Assembly: GCF_947502415.1 (NCBI RefSeq)
Contig: NZ_CANMZV010000007.1
Coordinates: 62,001-126,000 of the forward strand
Direction: 5' to 3'
Source: an uncultured Photobacterium sp.
Lineage (GTDB): Bacteria; Pseudomonadota; Gammaproteobacteria; Enterobacterales; Vibrionaceae
DNA: 64,000 bases
Shown: piece by piece, positions 44,047 through 53,721 of the stretch
How the letters are laid out: each line of letters opens with the position of its first letter
Numbering within the stretch: position 1 is the first letter of the stretch
Notes under the pieces: generated by a model
The model's database searches: none
Told to the model about the DNA's origin: nothing
What the model saw: only the letters and a program-made list of their open reading frames with translations
Translations under genes and position numbers: made by a program

Positions 44047-47000
44047 ATGTATAGGCCTATGTTGATGAGTATGCCGCTCATCATGATGTTGACAGCTTGT
44101 GGTGGGGGCTCTGATTAAAGTCCGGCTCCTGATTCGAAGAAAGTGCCTCAAAAAGGCATGACTTTTAGCGGAATGGTGTACGACGGCCCGATGGCAGATA
44201 CAACCGTTTCTGTATTTGCCGGTAAACATCTGCTTGCCAAAGCGGTAACTGATCAAGATGGTAAATATTTGGTCGATGCTTCGATCTCTGTTAAGCATTA
44301 CGAACAAATCAAAACACAGCCAATTACCTATCGTGCCCAGCGAGGCGATATCTTCTTGTATCAATATGCCGGTACAAGCCTGGAAGAGGCATTAGACAAC
44401 AATAATAATCAGGCGTTGATTACAAACTTCTCAACGGTTGAATATGTTATTGCTGATTTTGATAAAAATAATTTTGTAACGGCTCAAGAATGGCTGGATT
44501 ACCAAAAGCTCGATCGCACGTCTATTGAGACGAATATTGTCCGTTATGGTGTTGGCCTGAAAGCGGTGATTGATTATTCCGCAAGCTTGGCTGGTTTTGA
44601 TAACAGTACAGTTTGGTTACGTGCTTTGTTTAATAGTGCTGCCTGGGATCAGTGGTACAGCATGAACCATGCGTCTTACCGTGATGCATGGCAGACATTG
44701 TATAGCGATGAATGGTTCCTTGAGCAGGAAAAAGATCGTTTTACCGAGGCTGATATTACGGTGTGGAAAGATCAGATCGATAACGTTGTTGTTCCCGAGA
44801 ATCCTGTACTTAAAAATGTGATTGTTGCCGGGTTGCCACAAAGGGTGAGTGTGGGCGATAAGTTGAGTCCGACACTTTATGCGTTATGGTCTGATGAAAG
44901 CTCGAGTGACGTTACTTCACTGGTAGAATGGTCAGCGACACCTGCTGATGCTGTGGTTATCACGGATGGCTATCCACAGGTGATGAAAACCGGCCCTATT
45001 ACCCTTACAGCAACATACCAGGGCGCAACGGCTACCATTCAACTTGATGCCGACGCTGCTGTACTGGCTTCGCTGCGCTTGGATGCAACTCAGCGTTATC
45101 CGTATCTGCATGATCAATTTAAGGAGGTTGCTTATGGTGTTCACAAGAATGATTATTTAGTTGATTACAGTGAAGAAGCCGAGTGGACTTCGAGCAACCC
45201 TGAGATCCTGGAATCTTTAGGTGACGGCGAGTTCCTTGCTAAGAAGGTTGGTTCGGTGAAAGTCACCGCCACCATGGGCGAACTTACTGCCGAGCATGAA
45301 TTTAATGTAACCGCTAAGCTACTCGGTATTAGCCTGAACCTGCCAAATAATCTTATCTCTCGAGGTGAAACACTGCAGCTTACCTTAAATGGTGAATTCA
45401 ATGACGGCACTGTAGCCGTAATTAATGAAGCAGTTACCTGGAGCAGCAGCAATTCTGAAGTACTGGAAGTTGCGAAGAATGGCGAGGCCAAGGGGATTAA
45501 AGAAGGCGAGGCTGTTGTTACAGCAAGTTATAACGATTACATCCTGGAAGAAAAGGTCAAAGTAACCCATCCGAAGATCGTCAGTTCAACACCAAACTTT
45601 GTTGATGGTGTGCTTACCATGACAGAAGGCGACGTACTTGAATACAAATTCAAGTTTGTTCGTTCGAATGGCGTTGAGCATGTGTTTACTGCAACTTCTG
45701 CTTATGGTACTGATGAAATTCAGATTAGCGATAATGCACTTAGAGAGAATAGGGATGAATCCGGAATTCAGGTTGCTCAGGTCGATACTGAAAAAGAGCG
45801 CATCTATGCGGTTCGTTCCGGAGAGGATAAATTAACCATTAATAATGTGCCGGATGAATTTAAAAATATTCTTTTTGAACTTGGTGCCATTGAATATGTC
45901 AGTAGTGCAGATTCAGTAACACTGAAAGTCAATGTTACTGATAATCAAGATGTCTATCAGTGGAATCGCTTTAAAGGAAACTCTCCTGTCAGCGGCGAAA
46001 ACAACGACGAAACAGCGAATGTGATTCAGGCTATTCAAAGCGGAGACACCCTTTATCGTTTCTGGTTTGTAGATGGTACTGAAAAAGATGGTATTTACAT
46101 TACTAAACTGACGGATAAAGGCGAATCGGCTCCGGAATTTGTTCTGGCTGCAAATAAATTTGTGAATGAGTACGATTATACGTATACACACAAATTAATT
46201 AATAATGGTATTATCCATGATAACTATGGATACGTATTGTTGATAACCGATAACGATAATCAGGTTTCGGAGAAGCAACAAATCGTTTACCGTTATAAGT
46301 TAAGTGACGGCACCTTAACCGAAGTGGATATCTCTGGATTTAACCGTGATATTTTCAGGACAAATGGTCATAGTTTTGCCTTTACACAGTCAGGTGATCT
46401 GGTTGTTATTGATGATAGGGGCTCATCAAGTAGTCATAAGCTTGTAACTCCTTATATTTATCATTTTGACACCAATACATGGGAAGAAAAAGATCAGATA
46501 CTTGGTCAGCATATTCAGCTTCCGTCTGATAGTTCACACATGGCGGTATTAAATACCAATGATATGTCAAGAGAACCATATGTGACTCCAGTGTTGAGCA
46601 TTATGGATCTGGAAACGCTGGAAGTAACCAGTCAGGAATTCGTTATACCGGGTGATGCTGAATATGTTTGTCGTGACATAGAAAACATGAGTATAGCAAC
46701 CGGGGAGAGTGTACTGGATTCCGGCGCTGGTTGTATGGTGGTGGAAAAAGGTGATTCGAATGGTGTCGGATACTGGCTATGGGATTCGATTGCCGAGCTT
46801 CCTAAGCTTCATCTCTTTAATGAGGGAGAAGTAGAATATACTTCTAATAATTATGCTGTTGCAGCTCGTAAGCCAGACGGTAATATGCTCTTCAGTAGCG
46901 GGCGAATTACTATAGATAGCGACACCCGTGGCAGTTGGACGGATATTGCTGAGATAGTTGATGTTGAGGTTGATGGTATTGTTGAAAAGCAAGTTAAATC

Positions 47001-47376
47001 TCAGCGTTATATCGTAAATAACAATTACCTTGATGCAAATATCGATACTGAGATTAAGGAAGGTAATCAGTATTTAATCCAGAACCCGAATGTGCCGAAT
47101 GAAACATTTGCCGTCTCTAATCGCCGCACAATCGTGATTGATGAGCATGGCCAATGGCAAAGTGATAAATTTATGTATCAGTTGCCGGAAGTTATTGTTG
47201 GTAAATTCAAGTTGTTCAATCTTGGCAATGCTATGGTAATCAGTCCGGAGTCAGATAAGGACTCATCTGAGTATTGGCTTCTGCAAATGCGTAAGCCTGT
47301 GGAAGCAGAGCAGCCGGAAGAGCCTGAGCAGCCAGTAGTGTCAGAAAAGCCAACTGAACCTGCACTGGCAGAATAA
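44047..47376 (+). pseudogene. Large Ig-like (Big2) surface lipoprotein interrupted by a stop codon after its lipobox
   Basis: ATG at 44047 with AAGGAG starts a lipoprotein signal (MYRPMLMSMPLIMMLTACGGG, cut here at 20 or so residues) whose cysteine is followed by GGGSD and then an in-frame TAA at 44116-44118. The same frame continues (SPAPDSKKVPQKGM) and stays open to 47376, about 1080 codons. N-terminal carboxypeptidase-regulatory-like segment, two or more bacterial Ig-like domains (EAEWTSSNPEILESLGDGEF; AVTWSSSNSEVLEVAKNG), then a long beta-rich region, and a Pro-Glu-rich tail. With the stop the body cannot be exported as a lipoprotein; re-initiation at GTG 44143 would give a cytoplasmic product. 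One base (AAA to TAA) would restore it. Confidence 0.85.
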
Positions 47377-47401
47377 TTGGGCTGATATCAATAAATATAG
47401 T

Positions 47402-47428
47402 AAGGGCTACATTCGTAGCCCTTTTTTC
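47402..47428 (+). terminator. Rho-independent terminator
   Basis: AAGGGCTAC, loop ATTC, GTAGCCCTT, then TTTT. Ends the lipoprotein locus. Confidence 0.9.
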
Positions 47429-47441
47429 GTTTGTTCTGCGG

Positions 47442-48344
47442 TTACTTGTTGTTGCGAAGATCGATGATTGGCATAGACTGTTCGCCCATTACCGTCGTTG
47501 GCACTTCGCCGCCCCAGCGCTGGATTTTTTCCAGTTCGATCACCAAGCCACCAGAGACTTTAAGCGCAGATGCCTTTGCTCGGATGGCGGCAGCTTCGGC
47601 TTCACCTTCACGTTTTACTGCAGCAGCTCTTGCAATGGATTTTTGCTCAATGGCATAGGCTTCACCGTCGGCGCGTGCTTTTGCAGCATCACGATCAGCA
47701 TTTGCTGTGTTAACCGCTTGCTGTGCTTCCAGATCCTGGCGTTCAAGGCGAAACGCCTCTGCATCGCGTAGGTTTTTCTCGTTTAGCTTACGGTCGATAG
47801 AGTCGCGGAACTTTTGAGGCAGCACGATATTTTCAATCTGAATGGAATCAACGGCTACCGGAATGCCTTCCAGTTCTTTGGCTAGTTGGGTTTCAACGTC
47901 GGCAACGGCGGCCTGACGATTCTGGATCAAGCCTTCAGCTGTGTGTTTTGCAACCCCCATTTTTGCGGCATTACGTAGACGCGGCGCCAGGATGCGTTGT
48001 TCGAATTGTTTTAAGTCACCGTATTGGCGGAATAACTCAAGCGTGGTTGCCGGGTTGACAGTCCAGTTGGCGGAAATGCTGGTTTTGATTGCCAGTTGCT
48101 CGGAAGTTGCAGCGGCAAGCGGCTCTTCCATACGCTTGGTACGAATTTCAATTTCTTTGATTGATTCAACAAACGGTATTTTGAAATGCAGGCCTGGGGT
48201 TTCTTGTTTGATGGCTTCGCCGAATCGGCTAACAATGCCTCGGTGGCCTTCCGGGACGGTATAGAATGAACCTGCCAGTGTAGCGACTACAGCAACGGCA
48301 ATAATAGTTTTTACGGGGTGAATTTGTGGCAGTTTAACTTGCAT
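47442..48344 (-). CDS. SPFH/prohibitin-family membrane protein
   Basis: 300 residues. N-terminal membrane helix (TIIAVAVVATLAGSFYTV), SPFH core (GHRGIVSRFGEAIKQETPGL; HFKIPFVESIKEIEIRTKRM), then a long helical coiled region rich in Ala, Glu and Arg (LERQDLEAQQAVNTANADRD) and a hydrophobic C-terminus. Such proteins form ring scaffolds that organise the inner membrane or shield FtsH. The ATG at 48344 with AGAGGA is preferred over an upstream in-frame start. Confidence 0.88.
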   Translation of the reverse strand: MQVKLPQIHPVKTIIAVAVVATLAGSFYTVPEGHRGIVSRFGEAIKQETPGLHFKIPFVESIKEIEIRTKRMEEPLAAATSEQLAIKTSISANWTVNPATTLELFRQYGDLKQFEQRILAPRLRNAAKMGVAKHTAEGLIQNRQAAVADVETQLAKELEGIPVAVDSIQIENIVLPQKFRDSIDRKLNEKNLRDAEAFRLERQDLEAQQAVNTANADRDAAKARADGEAYAIEQKSIARAAAVKREGEAEAAAIRAKASALKVSGGLVIELEKIQRWGGEVPTTVMGEQSMPIIDLRNNK

Positions 48345-48674
48345 GAATCCTCTTGTGAGTTTTGTTTTAGTACCTTGTGGCAAAAATGCGCTGTGATTTT
48401 ATATCTTTGATTACAGAGTAAACAATATAAGTCACTGATATAAATGCTATTATCTTTATTTGTGCACTCGCGCGCATTGATGTTCGATGAGTAGGTGATT
48501 TGGAAGCATAAAAAACTATAGGAATGGTGATAACACTGAATTGATACTGTTCTTTTGCGGGAGGCTATGATGTTTTGCTCATGGGGGATGGGCATTATGC
48601 AGTTTTATAAGAGGAGAGCTGGAGGGCGAAGCCCGCAATTGCGGGCTTGGGGTATTGTTTGGAGCACGGTATTG
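48345..48674. other. Intergenic region with a hairpin
   Basis: 330 bp. An AAGCCCGCAATTGCGGGCTT palindrome at 48629-48648 follows the nitrilase gene on the minus strand but lacks a T-run. No gene or promoter recognised. Confidence 0.4.
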
Positions 48675-50210
48675 TTATTTTTTTTTCGGCTGGGTAAATC
48701 CGCCATAAAGATCTAATCGGCGGTGGCGAAGGTTGGTAACGGAGCCTTCGGTATTGAGGTATTTCAATTTATCGAGTTCAATATCGGCAAAGACGATCAT
48801 TTCGGTGTTCGGGCTGGCTTCGGTGATAGTGGCATCGTGGGGGAAATAGATATCTGACGGGGAAAACACTGCCGATTGCGCGTACTGGATATCGACATTA
48901 TCGACCCGGGGCAGGTTGCCGACACTGCCGCCAATGGCAACATAGCATTCATTTTCAATGGCCCTGGCCTGGGCACATAACCTGACTCGAAGATAGCCAT
49001 TTTTTGTATCGGTCCAGAACGGAACGAACAAGATTTGTAAGCCTTGCTCGGCCATCATCCGTCCCAGCTCGGGAAATTCTGCATCGTAGCAGATCAGGAT
49101 CCCGATGCGTCCGGCATCGGTATTGAATACTTTTACTTTGTCTCCGCCGTCAATTACCCAGTCTTTTTCTTCATGAGGAGTGATATGGATTTTGAATTGT
49201 TCGTCAATACAGCCATCACGGTGGAGAAGGTAAGAAACATTATAGAGCCGTTCATTTTTGGTTACCGGCATACTACCCGCGATGATGTTGATATTGTAGG
49301 TAACAGCCATTTGGGAAAAGCGTTCTTTAATTTCGTCGCTAAATTCGCTCAGAAAGCGGATAGCCTCTACCGAGCTCTGATCGGTTTGTAACCCCATCAG
49401 CGGGGCATTGAAAAACTCCGGGAAGAGGGCAAAGTCGGCCTGGTAGTTGGACAGTGATGAGACAAAAAACTCGGCTTGGTCCATCAGATCTTCAACCGAC
49501 AGCATTGCCCGCATCTGCCATTGGACAAGCCCCAGACGAACCAGGTTTTTCTCTACGTCGAGAATAGAAGAAATGTCCTCTTCATAGAAAACATTATCCC
49601 ACTCCAGCAATGTACCATAGCCGCGGGATTTTTCGTCTTCAGGTAAATAGTGTTTCATCAGGCGTTTGACGTCGAAATCATTGGCGAGCTGGAAAGACAG
49701 GATCGGATCATGGATCTCTTTACGCTTAACTTTTTCTATGTATTCGGGGACAGATAACTCACTGGCTACTTTGTGGTAACCGGGAATACGCCCACCGGCA
49801 AGGATTGCTTTGAGATTGCTGCTGCGACAGAGCTCTTTACGTGCTTCATACAATCGCCGTCCAAGCCGGAGGCCCCGGTAATCCGGATGGACAAAGACAT
49901 CCAGACCATATAAAGCATCACCGCTGGCCTGGTGCTGGATGACATTTTGTTCGTTGATGATATCGGTGTAGGTGTGGCTGAGAGAAAATCGGTTGTAGTC
50001 GACCTTGATGGTGAGCGCAGCTCCAACGATTTTCCCACTGTCTTCAATGCAGAGCTGGCCGTCGGGGAATTGGTGGATTAAATCCATAATGGTCATACGT
50101 GGCCATGCTCCCCCGACATCTGGAAATACCAAGTTCATCAGGGCGGCTAGCTCCGGATAATCTCCAGACTCGATTTTGCGTAAGTTTAGCAGGGGAGTAT
50201 TGCTCTCCAT
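48675..50210 (-). CDS. Fusion of a GNAT acetyltransferase and a carbon-nitrogen hydrolase (nitrilase superfamily)
   Basis: 511 residues. Residues 1-about 210 are a GNAT domain (ALYGLDVFVHPDYRGLRLGR, with the acetyl-CoA loop). Residues about 225-500 are a nitrilase-superfamily domain with the catalytic Glu in LFPEFFNAP, Lys in FKIHITPHEEKDW and Cys in ILICYDAEFPE. The complete Glu-Lys-Cys triad suggests amide hydrolysis, while the front half acetylates an unknown amine. RBS AAGGAGATC before the ATG. Single gene. Confidence 0.88.
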   Translation of the reverse strand: MESNTPLLNLRKIESGDYPELAALMNLVFPDVGGAWPRMTIMDLIHQFPDGQLCIEDSGKIVGAALTIKVDYNRFSLSHTYTDIINEQNVIQHQASGDALYGLDVFVHPDYRGLRLGRRLYEARKELCRSSNLKAILAGGRIPGYHKVASELSVPEYIEKVKRKEIHDPILSFQLANDFDVKRLMKHYLPEDEKSRGYGTLLEWDNVFYEEDISSILDVEKNLVRLGLVQWQMRAMLSVEDLMDQAEFFVSSLSNYQADFALFPEFFNAPLMGLQTDQSSVEAIRFLSEFSDEIKERFSQMAVTYNINIIAGSMPVTKNERLYNVSYLLHRDGCIDEQFKIHITPHEEKDWVIDGGDKVKVFNTDAGRIGILICYDAEFPELGRMMAEQGLQILFVPFWTDTKNGYLRVRLCAQARAIENECYVAIGGSVGNLPRVDNVDIQYAQSAVFSPSDIYFPHDATITEASPNTEMIVFADIELDKLKYLNTEGSVTNLRHRRLDLYGGFTQPKKK

Positions 50211-50401
50211 GCGAGTGATCTCCTTATAACTATTTTTGTTGGGAGTTTATTCACCGCTAGATGTCAGTACCAATTGGGCTGGTAGTGGAGCAGGATTTTA
50301 TAATGAGCCTCTAGGGTGCTGATTAACTCAGATTATTCATCACCAAGTTTGGCACAAAAATTGTGGTTTTCCTGCAGAGTCGGATTTCTATATTCAAGAA
50401 A

Positions 50402-50425
50402 AAGCCACCGGGGGGGAGGTGGCTT
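50402..50425 (-). terminator. Rho-independent terminator of the small zinc-ribbon ORF
   Basis: On the minus strand: AAGCCACC, loop TCCCCCCC, GGTGGCTT, then TTTCTTG. About 110 bp after the small ORF stop. Confidence 0.75.
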
Positions 50426-50534
50426 GTTCACATTGGGTTTCGAAGTCTTGGGGGAATGTCGACTGTTCAACCCGAACTCTTGTGGTTGTTTGTGGTGCAA
50501 GGGATAGATCGTAGAGGCCGCGTAAGCGGCATTG

Positions 50535-50645
50535 TTAAAGTTTAAATTGCTTACCGCAATCTCGACATTGATGGATTGACTTGTAGAACAAGCGTTGCCA
50601 GATATTCCGTTTTATCCGTACTAGTTGAGTACAGTTACATTCCAT
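50535..50645 (-). CDS. Small putative zinc-ribbon protein (36 aa)
   Basis: MECNCTQLVRIKRNIWQRLF and then a CRDCGKQF end. CxC near the start and CxxC near the end are spaced like a minimal zinc ribbon. Upstream RBS is weak (AAGG 10-14 bases away). A terminator lies in the right orientation downstream. Function unknown; it may be a short functional protein or a fragment. Confidence 0.45.
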   Translation of the reverse strand: MECNCTQLVRIKRNIWQRLFYKSIHQCRDCGKQFKL

Positions 50646-50968
50646 GTCTCATATGCCTTGTTAGTTAGATTGTGCAAAATGTTTCGCATGATTTTACTGA
50701 ACTAAGGTCACTGATTTCAACCGCATCTCAATGTGTTGATTCTATTGCTAATAATTATTTACAAAATAGGTATTGATGAATGCTTGCTGGTGTCAGGTGA
50801 TATTTATTTGGTGTGATCAAGTGCATATATTCTAAGCCGGTTTAATAAAACTGCCCGGATATGTTGCTAGCCTAGTGAGAGAGACTCTTGAATATTTAAT
50901 TTTGTAATAACTTCCCCCGGAATATAGCTCTGGAGATAACAAAAAGATTTTAATATCAAGGAGATAAA
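50646..50968. other. Intergenic region upstream of the HD-domain gene
   Basis: 323 bp, AT-rich. Holds the promoter for the HD-GYP gene and possibly for the small zinc-ribbon ORF. No convincing operator identified. Confidence 0.35.
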
Positions 50969-52252
50969 ATGAATGGATTGTCAGGGTTACATATAGACCT
51001 CCGTCAGGTGATCATTGCTATAGAGGCCGCGGTTTCTCTCGTGGGAATGGACGATACAAATCACGGAAAACGCGTCGGTTATATTGCCAGTCAGTTGGGA
51101 AAACAGCTTGGTTTTAATGAACAGTCGATACAGTTTTCATTTGATCTTGGTTTATTGCATGACTGTGGTGTATCTACGGCACAAATGCACTCTTATCTTG
51201 TCAATAATTTTAATGGGAATGATGCTCACATTCATTGTGAAGCTGGTTATCGCTTATTGAAGGATTTTGAGCCACTTTCAAAGTTTGCAACGCCTATTCT
51301 TTATCACCACACACCGTGGGAAGAGCTAAAGAAACTCGACCTTAGTTCTCACGATGTAATTATGGCTAACCTTATTTTTCTTTCAGATCGTATCGATGTG
51401 ATGGCTGCAACTCATTACAAGACTGATTTCTTATGCGCCAGAGAAAAAGTGGTTAAGTCAATTATTAAGTATGCTGGAACACTTTTTGCGCCATCACTCA
51501 TCAAGGCTTTTCAACAGTTAGCCATGTCGGAAGTTTTCTGGATTGCACTGGAGGAGCGTCATATTACACGTTACACATGGGATATGGGGCAATTTGAAAG
51601 AAGCCAGCTATTAACTATTGCTCAGCTTAAACAGCTTTCATTAATTTTGGCTTATATCGTTGACCAGAGGAGACCCTTTACAGCTCAACACTCGATCAAG
51701 GTTGCTAGGTTAGCGCGATATATTGCATCTGCTTTTGGATTGCAGAGTGAACAATGCGATAAAATTGAAATAGCAGGTTTGTTGCATGCTGTTGGTAAGC
51801 TTTATATATCGGACGATATAGTTGAGATGCCAGGAACCTTAAGTGATGTTGAATTATCAATTATGAAGCAGCACAGCTATGAGACCTATGAAATTCTTAG
51901 ACACATAAAGGGGCTTGGCGAGATTGCCCGTTGGGCTGCGTTCCACCATGAGGGGGGGAATGGTGTCGGGTATCCGTTTCATCCTGAAGAGAAAGATTTA
52001 AGTATTGAAGCTCGAATTATTGCTGTAGCCGATGTCTTTCAGGCATTAGTGCAGGGCAGGCCGTATCAGGATGGCACGCCATTAACCAAGGTAATTGATA
52101 TTCTTGATGAATTAACAACTAGCGGAAAACTCGATCAAGATATTGTGAACCTCACCAAGAAGCATAAAGACGCGTGTTTTGATATTGCAAAGGAAAACAA
52201 TGCTAGAGAAACAGCCTGTGCGGTTGAAACAACAGTATCTGAATATTTGTAA
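50969..52252 (+). CDS. Tandem HD / HD-GYP domain protein with altered second HD dyad
   Basis: 427 residues. The N-terminal HD domain (about 20-200) has an intact dyad in FDLGLLHDCGVS but no GYP loop. The C-terminal HD-GYP domain (about 225-395) has the GYP loop HHEGGNGVGYPF but its dyad reads LLHAVGKLY, where Ala replaces the metal-binding Asp. Architecture recalls V. cholerae V-cGAP1 (a 3'3'-cGAMP phosphodiesterase with an HD plus HD-GYP layout). Whether this protein hydrolyses a cyclic dinucleotide or only binds it is open. The RBS AAGGAGA precedes the ATG. No signal or membrane segment. Confidence 0.85.
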   Translation: MNGLSGLHIDLRQVIIAIEAAVSLVGMDDTNHGKRVGYIASQLGKQLGFNEQSIQFSFDLGLLHDCGVSTAQMHSYLVNNFNGNDAHIHCEAGYRLLKDFEPLSKFATPILYHHTPWEELKKLDLSSHDVIMANLIFLSDRIDVMAATHYKTDFLCAREKVVKSIIKYAGTLFAPSLIKAFQQLAMSEVFWIALEERHITRYTWDMGQFERSQLLTIAQLKQLSLILAYIVDQRRPFTAQHSIKVARLARYIASAFGLQSEQCDKIEIAGLLHAVGKLYISDDIVEMPGTLSDVELSIMKQHSYETYEILRHIKGLGEIARWAAFHHEGGNGVGYPFHPEEKDLSIEARIIAVADVFQALVQGRPYQDGTPLTKVIDILDELTTSGKLDQDIVNLTKKHKDACFDIAKENNARETACAVETTVSEYL

Positions 52253-52366
52253 GTCATTGAGAGGTTCTATTTAGGCCGCTCTCGACACCATATCACTGGT
52301 TTTGTTAGAGCTAATGAACTAAGGTGGGGCGGATGACCCACCTTAGTGGAAGATATGGTTGTTTTA

Positions 52367-53248
52367 TTAGGGAGCCGGCTTGTCAATCGCTTCACCAAGG
52401 TAGTCAACCAGCATCCTGACCTTTGGGGAGAGGTGGCGATTGTGCGGGTAAAGCGCCCAGATCCCGTCGTCTTTTTCGGTGAACTGGGACAGTACCGGAA
52501 TAAGCTGGCCGCTGTCGATATACTGTTGAACATAATAATCAGGTAGCTGAACAATACCGACCCCTTTTAAAGCTGCATCGGTTAAAGCATGCCCGCTATT
52601 GCATCTCAGGTTGCCTTTGACCCGAATATTGCGAGGCTTCCCGCCTTCCTGAAAGCGCCAGTAATCCAGAGTGCCTTGCAGGCAGTTGTGTTGGTCCAGT
52701 TCCGACAAAGAATGAGGAACGCCTTGGGCTGCCAGGTATTTTTCTGATGCACAGACATATTGGGTACGGGAGCCGAGCCGTTTGGCCATCATGCTGGAAT
52801 CCTCCAGCTTGCCGAGTCGGATTGCCAAGTCAAAACCTTCGTCAATTAAATCGACTTTCTTGTTTGATAACAGTAGCTGAACTTCCAGTTCCGGATATTG
52901 CATCATGAAATCGTTGAGTAGCGGTGCAATGGTGCCTTCTCCGTAGGTAACGGGAGCGGTGACTTTCAGTAGTCCGCGAGGGGTGCTCTGCAAATTAGAA
53001 ATTGCTCGCTCAGCTTCTTCCAGTCCATCCAGTACCTGTCGGCAGTGCTGGTAGTAAATGCGTCCAACTTCGGTGACGGAAACCTTACGGGTCGTGCGGT
53101 AGAACAGCTTAGCTGCCAGCCGTGTTTCGAGTGCACTGATTTGGCGGCTAACCTGAGCCGTTGAAATTCCGAGCTTTTTTGAGGCCGCAGTAAAGCTTTC
53201 AGCCTCAGCTACAGCGACAAATTCGCTGACACCTTCCCAGTTAAACAT
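52367..53248 (-). CDS. LysR-family transcriptional regulator
   Basis: 293 residues from the ATG chosen. N-terminal winged helix (FTAASKKLGISTAQVSRQISALETRLAAKLFYR), then a typical effector-binding domain. Close in pattern to the CrgA/DsdC-like subgroup that often regulates a divergent gene. It is divergent from the symporter at 53722, so it may control it. A GTG four codons upstream is the alternative start; neither has a strong RBS. Confidence 0.9.
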   Translation of the reverse strand: MFNWEGVSEFVAVAEAESFTAASKKLGISTAQVSRQISALETRLAAKLFYRTTRKVSVTEVGRIYYQHCRQVLDGLEEAERAISNLQSTPRGLLKVTAPVTYGEGTIAPLLNDFMMQYPELEVQLLLSNKKVDLIDEGFDLAIRLGKLEDSSMMAKRLGSRTQYVCASEKYLAAQGVPHSLSELDQHNCLQGTLDYWRFQEGGKPRNIRVKGNLRCNSGHALTDAALKGVGIVQLPDYYVQQYIDSGQLIPVLSQFTEKDDGIWALYPHNRHLSPKVRMLVDYLGEAIDKPAP

Positions 53249-53408
53249 TGTTACTACCACGTACAGGTTGCTTGCTATTGCCCGTGATTATCGGTGAACA
53301 GGTAGTAATTGCAAGTTGATTGCTGCGAATCAGTTTTTAGTGAGCCAATTGTTCTTTCGTAAAACGGATTATTTCCCACAGGTAAAAGTTATTTGTGTTT
53401 TTGCCTAA

Positions 53409-53436
53409 TTGTCATCGTAAATGAAGTCAATATAAT
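53409..53436 (+). promoter_or_regulatory. Sigma-70 promoter of the symporter leader
   Basis: -35 TTGTCA (53409-53414), spacer 16 bp, -10 TATAAT (53431-53436). Transcription would start near 53443, about 280 bp before the symporter start. Confidence 0.72.
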
Positions 53437-53501
53437 GCACCCATCGAAACGGAACACACCGTTCGGACCAAATTAAAATCGAAGATAGGATGAAGAAATA
53501 A

Positions 53502-53546
53502 ATGACTGCTCAAACAATCAAATCGAACCGTGCTGTATTTCGATAA
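53502..53546 (+). CDS. Candidate leader peptide (14 aa) before the symporter
   Basis: Reads MTAQTIKSNRAVFR and stops. AGGA lies 12 bases before the ATG, a weak but possible RBS. Lies between the promoter and the terminator-like hairpin. Not a known attenuator peptide to my knowledge. Confidence 0.35.
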   Translation: MTAQTIKSNRAVFR

Positions 53547-53627
53547 GTGATTTTTCGATTTAGCTGAAAGATTAGCGATTCATTATCCTGATTGAAATCT
53601 TTTGTATTTTACTGCCTTTCCCACCCG

Positions 53628-53648
53628 GCCCACGCCTGGTGGGCTTTT
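53628..53648 (+). terminator. Intrinsic terminator-like hairpin in the symporter leader
   Basis: GCCCAC, loop GCCTG, GTGGGC, then TTTT. It lies inside the presumed 5' UTR, 74 bp before the symporter start, so it could be an attenuator or the end of a small RNA. Confidence 0.6.
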
Positions 53649-53721
53649 CGCTTAACTTGCTCTCGGAGAGGCTGCTTCGTCTTTCCTGCTATTAATACCA
53701 ATCCAAATCGGAACGACAACA

